Positions 1 through 9,929 of a stretch of 64,000 bases of DNA are shown one piece after another. Numbering within the stretch: position 1 is the first letter of the stretch; every line of letters starts with the position of its first letter. The DNA is from Calliopsis andreniformis (Eukaryota; Arthropoda; Insecta; Hymenoptera; Andrenidae): assembly GCF_051401765.1 (NCBI RefSeq), contig NC_135069.1, forward strand, positions 11,944,501 through 12,008,500, given 5' to 3'. A program made the position numbers and the translations under genes. The notes under the pieces were generated by a model, which had not been told where the DNA came from, made no database searches, and saw nothing but the letters and a program-made list of their open reading frames with translations.

Positions 1-639
1 TAAAATAAAAAATCTACGCGGATAACACTATTCAGTTTCTACAGTTGCAACGTCCACCACAATCAACAGTCACCGATCACGTCGGGGTCACCAATAATTG
101 AGGTGGTTAATCAAGAGACACATAAATGTGGTTAACTAAAAATTGGTTTATTATCACGATGAAGTGTAAACTACAGCAGTTTGACTCCGACTGACTTCGC
201 GCCCTCACATCATCTTTTCTTATACCTTACAAACTAGAGATAGTAACAGGAAGAGAGACGGATGGAAAGAGGGCTGGAAAACGAAGAAGAAAACGGACAG
301 AACAGAGAGAAAAGTGAAGAAAGTAAAAAGGGGAAAATTGTCCTGAGCCTCGCGCAGATCTGGCCAGCAGATGTGACTGACGATGACCAGACCCGTGTCA
401 ATCCTTGGGACAGGATGTAGAAAGAATAGGCAGGAAATTGTAAAGCATTAGAAGAAAAGGTTAAGAACAGCGAAAGTCGAAGAGAAAGTCAGAACAGAAA
501 ACGGAAAGGGAAATTGAGAGAAAATGACAAGGCCGTGGTGACAGTGCCGAACTGCCACAAAGTTATTAATGGAAAAAAGAAGAAAGAATGGAGAACCACT
601 GTTTATATCTTCAGCGTTTGATGAATCACGAGTTTTACA
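1..639 (-). mobile_element. 3' noncoding end and possible LTR of the Gypsy fragment
   Basis: Downstream (leftward) of the integrase fragment. The segment 240-600 is strikingly purine-rich on the + strand and codes for nothing I recognise. On the - strand an AATAAACC polyadenylation-type motif lies at about 145-155, inside a less biased region (about 60-240) that could be LTR. No matching second LTR is available in the window, so LTR limits cannot be set, and no envelope-like frame is seen. Confidence 0.35.
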
Positions 640-1741
640 TCAGCAGTTCTTGGGAATGCGCGTTTCAGCGATATGCTCGGGTGCATTCAACTTTTGATTG
701 CGTTTGGTCGACCTGATTTTTATGTGCGCACGTTTTAATTTGTGCAAATGTTTTGCAAACTTATGTCCCTTATTATTTACTAATATTGTATTATTCTGAC
801 CTGTAATACTATGGATAGTGTATGGCCCTTCGTAATGCGGGTGGAGTTTTGTTATTCGCGGTTCCTTCAGTACATAGACGAGTTCGTTCGGTTGGAAGGC
901 CACTTGATTGCAAGTTGTGTCGTAGTTTAATTTTAAACGCAATTTGCTAGAATCTAAATTCTGTTGCGTTGACAATCTGATTTTATCTAATCTTTGTACC
1001 AGATCCTGAACGTAGGCTGGGTAAGTAAGGAGTTCATCTTGAGACATTGGCGTAAATGGATCCCGTGCTAGTTGACCAAAAACTACTTCATAGGGAGTAA
1101 ATTTCGTAGCCTCATGCACAGATGTGTCGTAAGAATACGTTGCAAACTGTAATAGTATATCCCAGTCTCCGTATTTTTCCAGGTAATGCTTTAAATATTC
1201 GGATAGATGTGACTTCTCTCGATGCGATCCATTACTCTGTGGATGATACCCAGGCATAGTTACGTGATTTATCCGAAAAACTCTCGCAATTCCTTGTATG
1301 ACGTTGTTTATAAAAGATTTTCCTCAATTCGTAAGTATTGCTCGTGGAGCTCCGAAAATTGCTATGAAGTATCGTGATAAAGCGTCGGCTACAGTAATTG
1401 CCTTGATATCGGGTAACGGGTTTGCCATACAACATTTAGATAATTGGCATTGTATGGTGAGAATGTGTTTGTTTCCTCTAGGAGTTTCCGGGAGAGGCCC
1501 TATTGTGTCTAAAGCAATTTTGTCAAAGGGTTTCGCCGGAGTATCCGTGATTAGCATAGGTTCACGGGTTTTTATGCGAACCAATTTTTGTTCTTGACAA
1601 CTGCGGCAATTTCTGATGAAGTCTTCGATATCCCGATGCATTCGGGGCCAGTCGAAGAAATTACGAATACGGCGATAGGTTTTTGTTACACCCTTATGTC
1701 CGCCTATTAAGGGCCTAGGATCAGATATGTCAGGGCGGTGA
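640..1741 (-). pseudogene. Ty3/Gypsy pol fragment: integrase zinc finger, core and C-terminal part
   Basis: Reading leftward from about 1741 one frame gives an HHCC zinc-binding segment (IGGHKGVTKTY through NCRSCQEQK, H-X-C-X2-C visible), the first catalytic Asp context (DKIALDTIGPLPETP), then a TGA stop at 1324-1326 exactly where the second catalytic block should be (family DQG; here N-stop-G). It reopens with the third block (MPGYHPQSNGSHREKSH), where the usual LERSH is altered. A C-terminal integrase segment with the YEGPYTI motif follows, ending at 640. The style matches the insect 17.6/297-like Gypsy clade. gag, protease, RT and RNase H are absent: the element is cut at about 1741 where a MITE begins. 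It cannot be functional. Confidence 0.88.
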
Positions 1742-2113
1742 CATTACTGACAAAATTAGGCAAAAACAGAAGTTTACGCGCTGACACCTTACGTCCTTAT
1801 ATTGAAAGATTTTGAGATGGAAAAGGACTCATTCGATAGAGGAAGGTTCAATCTAGCCCGCGCTGGTCATTATTTAATCAGATTCTGCTGATGTTCAGTA
1901 ATATGAGTGTTCAAAGTAAAGCAAAAATCGACAAATTCACAGCCATGAAATCTAAGCATTTTTAGCTAATTTAGAGATTGTTCTGAGCGAAATCATGACC
2001 AGCGCGGGCTAGATTGATCCTTCCTCTATCAAATGAGCCCTTTTCCAGCTCAAAACCTTCCAATATAAGGACGTAAAGCGTCAGCGCGATTTGACAGTGC
2101 TTTTTGCCAGGTT
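1738..2113. mobile_element. hairpin MITE, family A, copy 1
   Basis: Arms at about 1755-1870 and 1994-2110 are inverted copies at roughly 85% (for example ATGACCAGCGCGGGCTAGAT at 1994 mirrors the left arm ending at 1870). The outer left end begins TGACATTACTGACAAAATT. A central spacer of about 120 bases resembles that of copy 2. It has no coding capacity. It abuts the broken integrase, so insertion or recombination at this element probably removed the 5' part of that retroelement. Confidence 0.75.
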
Positions 2114-3039
2114 AGAGATAAAACAGAGTAAAAAACTGACAAGTTTAGTTCCGCTTGAACACACCAGGCAGCGCCTAATCAGGAGGCCCGTGCTGCCCTG
2201 AGTTGGCACGCGAGTTTCGAGAATTTGACGCACTACTACACATGCAACTATACGAGCTGCGTGTTTCGTTCATGTCCCACAAGAAGTCCCATGAAAAGTC
2301 ATTCCGAGTGACATTGTAAAGGTTCGAACAGAAAGTGAGCTCGGCGGTTCGGACTGCTTCGGACGGTTTCGGAAAGATTCGGAAAGAAGCTTGAAACGCT
2401 TCGGCAAGCGCAACACGGCACAAGCAGCCTTTTTGATATTATAGATATTTTCACGTTTCGACTCGGAAGGAGATTCTTCGGTGAGATCTTCAAAAATTTT
2501 TATGAAATTTTGAGAGATGAGTTTAAAGATCAAACGATGACATTCTCTGTGTATTTTGTATCAAAAATTAAATTAAAACAAGTTTATGTACAAGCTGATA
2601 CATTCGAGAAAGAGCGATTCTACATGCAATAATAAACTAAAAATAAAGAATATAAATTGTTTATAATATTTATATGTTCTTAGGTTTGGGTTAGGTCTGG
2701 GTATATACAAAATAAAAGGAGACATTGCTAAAAATACATTAATTTAATATGTTTACTTTTTAATTGTAATAATTTATAATTAAATTTTCCCCCCCGTTCC
2801 CGCCTCTTCCCCCCAGGCCAGGATCGCAGTTGCTGCCGCGACCCCGACTGCGGCTTCTCCCGTACTTCCATTTACGGACTTTGTTTTTAAAATCCCAGAA
2901 CTGTAATATGAAAAATAAATACATGTTATTCACGGAGTTTACTTCGTTCTTGAACAAAAAATGAATAGATAAATTACTTAGCACTTTAGCATAAGATCGT
3001 CTGTGATCTACGTACCTTTTGTCGTCATGCCTCCTCTAA
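2114..3039. other. noncoding stretch between family A MITEs
   Basis: No gene recognised. A moderately GC-rich block at 2160-2470 has overlapping short frames with no family resemblance. The remainder is AT-rich with a C-rich patch at 2787-2818. Confidence 0.4.
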
Positions 3040-3414
3040 AGCTTGCACCGACTCCGGCGTCAGCGTCGGCGTCGGCTAACTTTTCGTCCTTATGTGAGAA
3101 GCTTTTGAACTGGAAAAAGGTTCATTCGAAAAAAGTTCAATGGAGCGTAGTCAATTCGTGATTTATTTTAAAACACTCTCTAAATTACGTAAAATTGCTT
3201 GGATTTCACGGCTGTGAATGGTCGATTTTTACTCTACTTTATGACACTCGTATTACTAAGTATCAACAGAATCTTGTTAAATCACGAGTTGACTGCGCTC
3301 CATTGAATTTTTTTCTTTCGAATGAATCCTTTCCCAGCTCAAAAGCTTCTCACATAAGGACGAAAAGTTAGCTCCCGTAAACCCATATTTTTCCAAATTT
3401 TGTCGGTAATGTCA
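3040..3414. mobile_element. hairpin MITE, family A, copy 2 (opposite orientation)
   Basis: Arms at about 3075-3170 and 3285-3380 are inverted repeats (TTCGTCCTTATGTGAGAAGC against GCTTCTCACATAAGGACGAA). The spacer, including TTCACGGCTGTGAATGGTCG, is the reverse complement of the spacer in copy 1. The right outer end, AATTTTGTCGGTAATGTCA, is the reverse complement of copy 1's left end. So both belong to one non-autonomous family, inserted in opposite directions about 1 kb apart. Confidence 0.75.
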
Positions 3415-3923
3415 CTTCTCTGCCAGTAATCCTAGTCTACCTATTTAACCGCACACCATACGAATCCTACTCCCTGTTCACAGGTAAGCCGCTCTATCTG
3501 TGAACATTCTATGTACGACGAGCTAAGTCGTTACACTATAACTATATGTATACATGTTCACAATACACAGTATTGCACTTAAAATAATACACTTATTGTA
3601 TACAAATAATATTATTGTTAGATACATATTATACATGGTGTCCCAAGCAATTGAGACATCTATATCGTTAAACTACTACGTTCCTCAGGTTTTTTTTACT
3701 CATTTGTAGTTCTTGTTTTTTACAACAACTTTCATAACTTTGAGAGAAATCTGAAGTCATTATTGGTATTATCTACATTTCTGATTCTTCGATTAACACA
3801 GAGTTTTCAAGAGAGACAAGAGACATAGCAGAGCTAAAATGGTTAGAGATGGATAAAAATATCATAAGGTAAAATTAAATGGTATTAAATATCAATATAC
3901 TTTTATGCATTTTTATGCATAAC

Positions 3924-4507
3924 TCACTCTTTAAAATTATAATTCCTCAAAACTGTCTCATGGCCATCTCTAGATTCTGTGACGTGTCTTATTGCCTTAT
4001 TGTTAATATTAAATCCCGGTTCCCTATCAATTGATTCAATTGACCACTTGTACAATGTTTTCGGATGGGGTAAAACGTAATTCAATTTTTCTCGAACATA
4101 TAAATACGCTCCAGGCGAGTATTGATGTAACGTTAAAGAGAATAATCGTAATTCTGGGGAAAATGTGCGTTTCGTAGGTTTTTCTGTGGATTTTCTTGTC
4201 ATGTATTGGACAAGCTCAGAATTTACACTCTTTATATTACCTAATTTTTCAACATTCCCATCATTTGATGAATTCTTCTTTTGCAAACTTTGTAGCGTTT
4301 TCTTGAGGTATGAAATTGTTTCGACATACTTTTTGTTTTGTCGTTTCAAATAGGATATTTTTTTCTGATATGCTGCCTTCATAGTAAACATATGATCCCG
4401 TAACTCCTGTTTTTCAGGTGTCTCAAAATTCTTTTAGGTGACATGCATGTCTCTTTATCTACATAGGATATTTTTGTTTGTATTTGTTGTTGTGTATATA
4501 TCTGTAA
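3924..4507 (-). pseudogene. P-element-type transposase segment: coiled coil and helix-turn-helix (last exon)
   Basis: An acceptor TTTGCAG at 4508 opens a phase-0 frame (LQIYTQQQIQTKISYVDKE). The conserved frame used further on (PEKQELRDHM, 4391 onward) is offset, so there is either an indel near 4430 or a second acceptor at CCTAAAAG just before AATTTTGAG. Next come a Lys/Leu/Gln heptad coiled coil (YQKKISYLKRQNKKY) and a block typical of P-element/THAP9 transposases (FSPELRLFSLTLHQYSPGAY, then LPHPKTLYKW and EPGFN), the helix-turn-helix. The frame stops at 3924, before the RNase H-like catalytic domain, so no transposase activity is expected. Confidence 0.7.
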
Positions 4508-4593
4508 CTGCAAATGAAATAATATTTATTTATGCTACACTTATCATATGATACTTCACATTTACGTATTTGTAATATATAATGGAGACTGAC

Positions 4594-4704
4594 ATAATTA
4601 CTGGTTGACGGAGTTTGTAGTATTTGCATTTCATTTATTGGTTCATTCACTGACCATGAATGGTTCTCTTTGTCTTCCTCTGCATTTGTTACACATGATG
4701 ATGC
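4594..4704 (-). CDS. THAP-domain gene, exon 5 (duplicate of exon 4)
   Basis: 37 open codons, phase 0 at both ends, starting ASSCVTNAEEDKENHSWS after a GTTACAG acceptor. The donor reads GTCAGT where the duplicate has GTAAGT, a weaker but allowed site at the equivalent position. No domain recognised; likely a linker between finger and coiled coil. Confidence 0.55.
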
Positions 4705-4782
4705 CTGTAACTGTAATGAAATAACGTATATTTGTCATGCTACATGTATTACGTGATACATTGTAGATATGTACGTATAATA

Positions 4783-5175
4783 TACAGGATGTTTCTAAAC
4801 AGCACGGAATAACTTTAAGAGCTGATATTAGACACCAAAATAAGACAAATATCAAGAATATTAATTTCGCATTTGAGGCGTTGTTTGTTGGTTATAAGCA
4901 TCTAAAAATCTGATGAAAATCACTAGCATAAGCCCACGCGGAGACCTCGAACAGTGGTTGTCTACACGGTAACGTAGGTCACTCGATCTTGCGAACAATC
5001 ACGGCTCGAGGCCTTCGTGCGGACTCATTTCTAATGATTTCTACCAGATTTTTAGACGTTTATAACTAACAAATAAAGCTTCAAACGTGAAATTGTTATT
5101 CTTGATTTTTCGTTTTCTTTTAGTGTCTAGAATTACTCCTTAAAGTTATACCGTGTTGTTTAGAAACACCCTGTA
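4783..5175. mobile_element. palindromic MITE, family B, in a THAP-gene intron
   Basis: Near full-length inverted repeat of about 393 bases: arms of roughly 190 bases each, starting TACAGGATGTTTCTAAAC and ending GTTTAGAAACACCCTGTA, flanked by TA. TACAGGG-type ends and TA flanks suggest mobilisation by an IS630/Tc1/mariner-class transposase (inferred). It separates the duplicated exons 4 and 5. Related copies lie at 31055, 33966, 42280 and 63552. Confidence 0.75.
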
Positions 5176-5189
5176 TAATAGAGACTTAC

Positions 5190-5297
5190 ACATTCAGTGT
5201 TTGTCGGAATTTATGTTTGCCTTTCACTTCTTGAATCCCTCAAAGAATACGAATGGTCTCTTAACACTTGCTCTGCATTTCTTTGACATGATGATGT
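5190..5297 (-). pseudogene. THAP-domain gene, exon 4, with an in-frame stop
   Basis: 36-codon phase-0 exon between a CTTACAG acceptor and a GTAAGT donor, starting TSSCQRNAEQVLRDHSYS. It is clearly related to the next exon (ASSCVTNAEEDKENHSWS), and their downstream intron sequences are also similar, so the pair arose by tandem duplication. Codon 29 is TAA. Because the exon is symmetrical, skipping it would keep the frame; otherwise it truncates the protein. Confidence 0.6.
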
Positions 5298-5366
5298 CTG
5301 TAAGTGTAGCAAAGTAATGCATATTTCTCATATTACATGTATTAAATGACACTTTGTATATACATA

Positions 5367-5857
5367 TACAGGGTGCCTCTGAGTTTTCCCGTCAAACTGC
5401 GAAGACTTAATCTGTGTGCAAGATTAAGAAAAAAATGTTATATAAAGTTCAAACTTTTGTCAACTTCTTGTCAATAATAACCGCCTTGTTTTGAAGTTAT
5501 GAGCAAATATTGTACACATGAAATAGGTGCAAGCATTTTCTATCATAGTATACAGAAGATCAATTGTGTTTATTTGATCTGAGTAGTTATATATTTTGTG
5601 TCATCTAGTAATAAACAATTCTGTGTCGTTAATAGTTAGTATAATAGAATATAATTACTTTCATTATTCATTGATGTCAAAGTTTTGTGCAAACAGAAGG
5701 ACACCATTTTGAAATGAGGATTTGAAAATAGTAATCACATGTTGAAAACGTCTCATAACTCTAAAACTAATGATATTTGGACCCATACTTATTAATACTT
5801 TTTTACTTGTTTTAGTGAGTAGTAAAGTTTAGCACCAACTTTAAGGGACAACCTGTA
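5367..5857. mobile_element. TACAGGGTG-ended element in a THAP-gene intron
   Basis: About 490 bases bounded by TACAGGGTGCCTCTGAG at the left and TTAAGGGACAACCTGTA at the right, an imperfect terminal inverted repeat next to TA-rich flanks. The interior is AT-rich without a recognisable frame. It lies in the intron between exons 3 and 4, so two insertions punctuate the tandem exon array. Confidence 0.55.
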
Positions 5858-5871
5858 TAATAGAAACTTAC

Positions 5872-5973
5872 GCATTGGGTACTCAACGAAATTTCCACTT
5901 CCTGCACTTTATATGATCGTAGAGTAGAAACATCTGATTTATCTTCCATTTCCTGTTTGAATAGCACAGGTAA
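5872..5973 (-). CDS. THAP-domain gene, exon 3 (phase-0 linker exon)
   Basis: 34 codons (LPVLFKQEMEDKSDVSTL onward), opening after ATTACTTGCAG and closing at a GTAAGT donor, both in phase 0. Acidic and Ser-rich linker with no recognised domain. The frame is open throughout, and the splice signals are better than chance. It sits between the THAP finger and the repeated exons. Confidence 0.6.
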
Positions 5974-6211
5974 CTGCAAGTAATATTAATATTTTCAGAG
6001 TAATCATTCTATTTTACATAATAGACAATCTAACATAGAATATATCGTAAACAGAAACCTACAAAAGAAAATGAGCTCCCTTTATTAGGTAATTGTGGAT
6101 AGTTAAATTTTTCTTTTCTTCTACCTTGTACCTTCAAATATAATCTCCTTAAAGCATTTTCCAGCACAAAAACATAATGATGCAATACATATATGATCAA
6201 GTGTTACATAC

Positions 6212-6377
6212 GTAAGATACTGCATGTGGTTTAAGCCTTACACATGATAAGGAAGACTTATCAAAATCTTCATGTTTAAAATGCAAGAAGCACAATGATG
6301 TAGCTTGGTGTACAGATGATTCTCGAAAACCTAAACTAGTGAGCCATAATTGACGATTGATAATGCACTGTGGAAAC
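6212..6377 (-). CDS. THAP-domain gene, exon 2
   Basis: Completes the THAP finger: RFP at 33-35, the invariant Trp at 44 (NRQLWLTSLGF), the second ligand pair Cys62-X2-His65 (SLCFLHF), and a terminal LKPHAVSY corresponding to the AVPT box, with Ser replacing the usual Pro. It is bounded by an ATGCTAG acceptor and a GTATGT donor, 166 bases, ending on a codon boundary. All expected zinc ligands are intact. Confidence 0.8.
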
Positions 6378-6495
6378 CTAGCATGAATAATAAAAAAAAA
6401 TTACTCCTTTGTAACAAAATATTATTGTATAAAAAAAAATTGCTTTTTTGTGAAGGAATATGTAAAAATAAAATTTTTACTTTTTTTATATTTAC

Positions 6496-6593
6496 CTATG
6501 GAAGGTAATTTTTATCGATTCCTCCAAAGCTAGCTGCTTATTACTTTTACGACCACTTCGGTTGTGACAGCCCTTCGCAATGCACTTTGGCAT
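6496..6593 (-). CDS. THAP-domain gene, exon 1
   Basis: Starts at ATG 6593 (MPKCIAKGCHNRSGRKSNK...) and runs 98 bases to a GTAAAT donor. Cys4 and Cys9 are the first two zinc ligands of a C2CH THAP finger, a DNA-binding domain shared by P-element transposases and many THAP proteins. The split codon joins exactly to exon 2 to make the family's FHRFP motif (residues 31-35), which is strong evidence for the intron 6378-6495. The start fits the family, in which THAP is at the extreme N-terminus. Confidence 0.8.
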
Positions 6594-9500
6594 TTTTAAA
6601 ACAAAATATCACATTACATACTTTAAAAATATAGCAATTTTTCAGGTTTATACATAATACTTTCACTTTTTTATTTGTACTTTGAATATTACTTAATTAT
6701 TTTAGAATTACAATAATATTTAGTTTCATATAGTTCATAAAAATCACAATGAAATAGATGCAAATATTCCCATGTGCACAAAGGAATGTCTTTCGTATGA
6801 TTCCTTATACAATGGATTCGCAAACAAATATAAACAAAACATTAAAAAACGAAACTCCACACCACTTATTCTGATTTTTGACTATATGTAAAAGTATGAA
6901 CCAGTAGTGTATTAGTAGCGCTTGATGGATACTGGTTTGCACTTTTTACCATTGATTCTGTAATCCCTGACTAGATATAAGTGTATTATATTTTATGGTT
7001 TAATATTTTCTTTATTCTAAATTTTGATATTCATTGTTTTAAAAAATTTTATTATTGTCTTTCGTATGCTTTCTGTATTACTGAAAGCTAATTTTCTTAT
7101 ATAATTTGTTTCGTGGTTATCTTTAATTTGTAGTTCATTTCTCAGAGTTTTTATTTCATCTCCTAGAATGGCACAGTGTGCTGTAATGTGTTGTGTATCC
7201 CGCCCTCATTCTATAGCGGCGCTGAACGTAAGCTCTTCAGGCACTAAATTTGAATTGTACTAGAAAGGAGAGCAAAGCTGAAGTTGACATTAGATGACAA
7301 AAATGTGAATTCAGACTTCAGGATTCTCAATTAATCAATAATTTCTTAGGAACGAATGTTTAAACAATTGATACTTGGCTTTTCCTCTCTTTCTCTAAAT
7401 TACCAAAAAATCATTGCAGAGATGTAAAAACTCGTTATTATAAAATCAATAATTGTGAACGACGAATTAGAATTAATCTTATAAAACTAAACAATTTTGT
7501 AATTGGCTCATAGAAAACAAGAACATTTTTGTAAGGAACAAACGCATGTACAAGGAAATGAAAAAGACATTGATTTTTCATTCCTTAGACACACCCGAAA
7601 GAGTTCAGACGTATTCATAAATAAAACATTATTTTTCTTCGAATAGTTCAAATCATTTATTTTTAACAGTTAAAGTTACAGTTTTGAGTTACTGAGTTAT
7701 TCGTTTGAGCTTAGAAGTTGTGAGTGCGCTCACAGCGTCGGTCGTCGTTCGCGAGCAGAGCGCTTTAGCGCTCCACGGGCATCGACCCACGTTCCAAGTT
7801 CCTGCAAACTCTAGATCTTCGAGTGGACCGCGTAACAAATGTGTTGTATGCAATTTAGGGATTTTCAGGAATGGGAAATGTTTACACCTGTGGATCACCA
7901 AAGCACTCTGCCCGCAGAAATAATTTAGATAATTTGCAACTCAAAATTGAATGATTATATTTTGTAAAGCAAGAAGTGTAAAAATGCGTCTGACCAGATT
8001 GCTTAACTGGGTTCAAGTGTTACAAAAAAATGGCTTTTTCAAATCAAAACAAATACATCTTGTTGATTTTTCTAAAGAACTTAGTTATTAAAAACCAATG
8101 AGAATATTACTTAATAATTAATAAATTCCTATTGGTTATCGTTTATCGATCTTTTATCTTACGAGTACATTACATTAAGATGCAATGAGTCTATTTTCTT
8201 AGAGAGAGAGAGAGGAAAAAGATGAAGTTTTTATGTTTTATAAAATGTTGCTAAGCATATATTGATTTATTAATTCATTACCTGAAATATCCTATTTGAA
8301 AATCTTCTAAACTAAATTCAAATTTACAAATTTATATTAACTTCACCCTTAACTTCTTTCTCTATTACATTCATGATTCAATTTAAACTTCGCGCCCCCT
8401 GAAGTTATCATTAACATTGTTACACAACAAATATGTTCTAAATCCTGGATATTGAGAGTGCACTCCGAAATTAGCTGAGACTGCTAACACTGCTGAAGCT
8501 CAACATTCAAATATTTACCCATTCCGAAATTACATTCTGTAGTTGTAGCACCGACAGTAGGATTGTAATTCGGGACGAAAATAATGGCAATTTTCAGCAG
8601 GTTCAAATTTCAAACTGTAGTCAAGTTAAGAGCTATATTTATATTATTCAAGCATAGATCTTTCAACAAATGCGGCAACAATTTGTAGCTTAGTAATGGA
8701 ATTAGCAGCTTCATTTGATGATGAATACAATGAAAACGAAACGGACATAAAGTTACTGACGAAAATATGTTACTAATAATTAATAATAATTAATATAATA
8801 ATATATATTAATATAATAATATATATTAATATAATAATAATTAATGTATTATTAATTCTAATAACAAGAATTGAATAATGCAGAACTTTCAAAAAACTTT
8901 AAACAAAGCAATAAGCTACGTGCCAGGACTCGCACGATCCTGTCGTTGCATCAACTAGACGAATAATGGGATAATGTGAAACTGTACGTTATACGTTAGC
9001 GTAGGTAAATGGAAACAGACTACATGTAGCATCCGCCATATGCATTGCTAAAGCAACACCACCTCTTACAGATCAGCAGAAATAGCTGGAAATGAGCAGC
9101 TCCCTAGGATCGACTTATATGAAAAAGGGATGTGATCACTACCTAAAGGCTCCTCTAGATATATTCATCAGTGTGGACGTATCTTAGACCTTAGATTATA
9201 ATCATCCCCACCCCAGCCTGCAAAAGTACGAACTTCGAAAAAAATACTAGCCTATTCCTTTCTAACAGCACCCCTCGAAAATATCCTTTTGTATCCTCAT
9301 CGTTTTTCCAAAAGAAATTAAAAACGAAATTTCAAATTTCATACATGAAAACACACCAATATCTTCTACAATATTACTCTTTTCGTATATCTGACTGCAC
9401 AGAAAAATTGCACCTTTGCTATCCTTAAGTGCACCCTCCTTACTTTTCAAAATTCACAATACTTTATTTGAAATTAACAAGTAAGTGATTTCCTAAAACA

Positions 9501-9929
9501 GCAAGCGCAACTGCGCATGCACAACAAGGAAATAGGCGGGAAATTTAAACGGTTTAAAGTTCTTATACGTAATTAAAACAGAAAATTGAGTGAATCAATT
9601 AAAATTTTATGAATCTAACAGTATAAATCGAAAAGTATAAATCGAAGTAAAGGATATAGCTGATATGTTAGGAAACACACTGATAAATTACGAAAAGCCG
9701 TATACTGTAAAACGATCTCAATGTAAAATAAGTGACATTAGACTGTTTACCCTCCTAATTTTATATATTTGAATAATATTTTATAATATTCTAATATTAG
9801 ACAGCCCTTACAATTTTACAAAAGTTGTAAGTATTTAAATAAGTATGTTAGGTAATCACGGCGAGGTTAAGCGGGCTTATGCAGTTCACATTATTCCTAC
9901 AGTTTCTGATAAATTATCATTTTTATTAA
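6594..9929. other. AT-rich intergenic region
   Basis: No gene recognised. Points of note: a GC-richer block at 7690-7910 with an open frame on both strands but no family resemblance; a short GA tract at 8203-8214; an AT-only array at about 8772-8850 with repeated TAATATAATAATATATAT-like units; otherwise stop-rich AT DNA. Confidence 0.4.
8772..8850. repeat. AT-only tandem array
   Basis: Repeats of ATTAATATAATAATATAT with small variations over about 80 bases, containing no G or C. Likely a microsatellite-type array. Confidence 0.7.
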
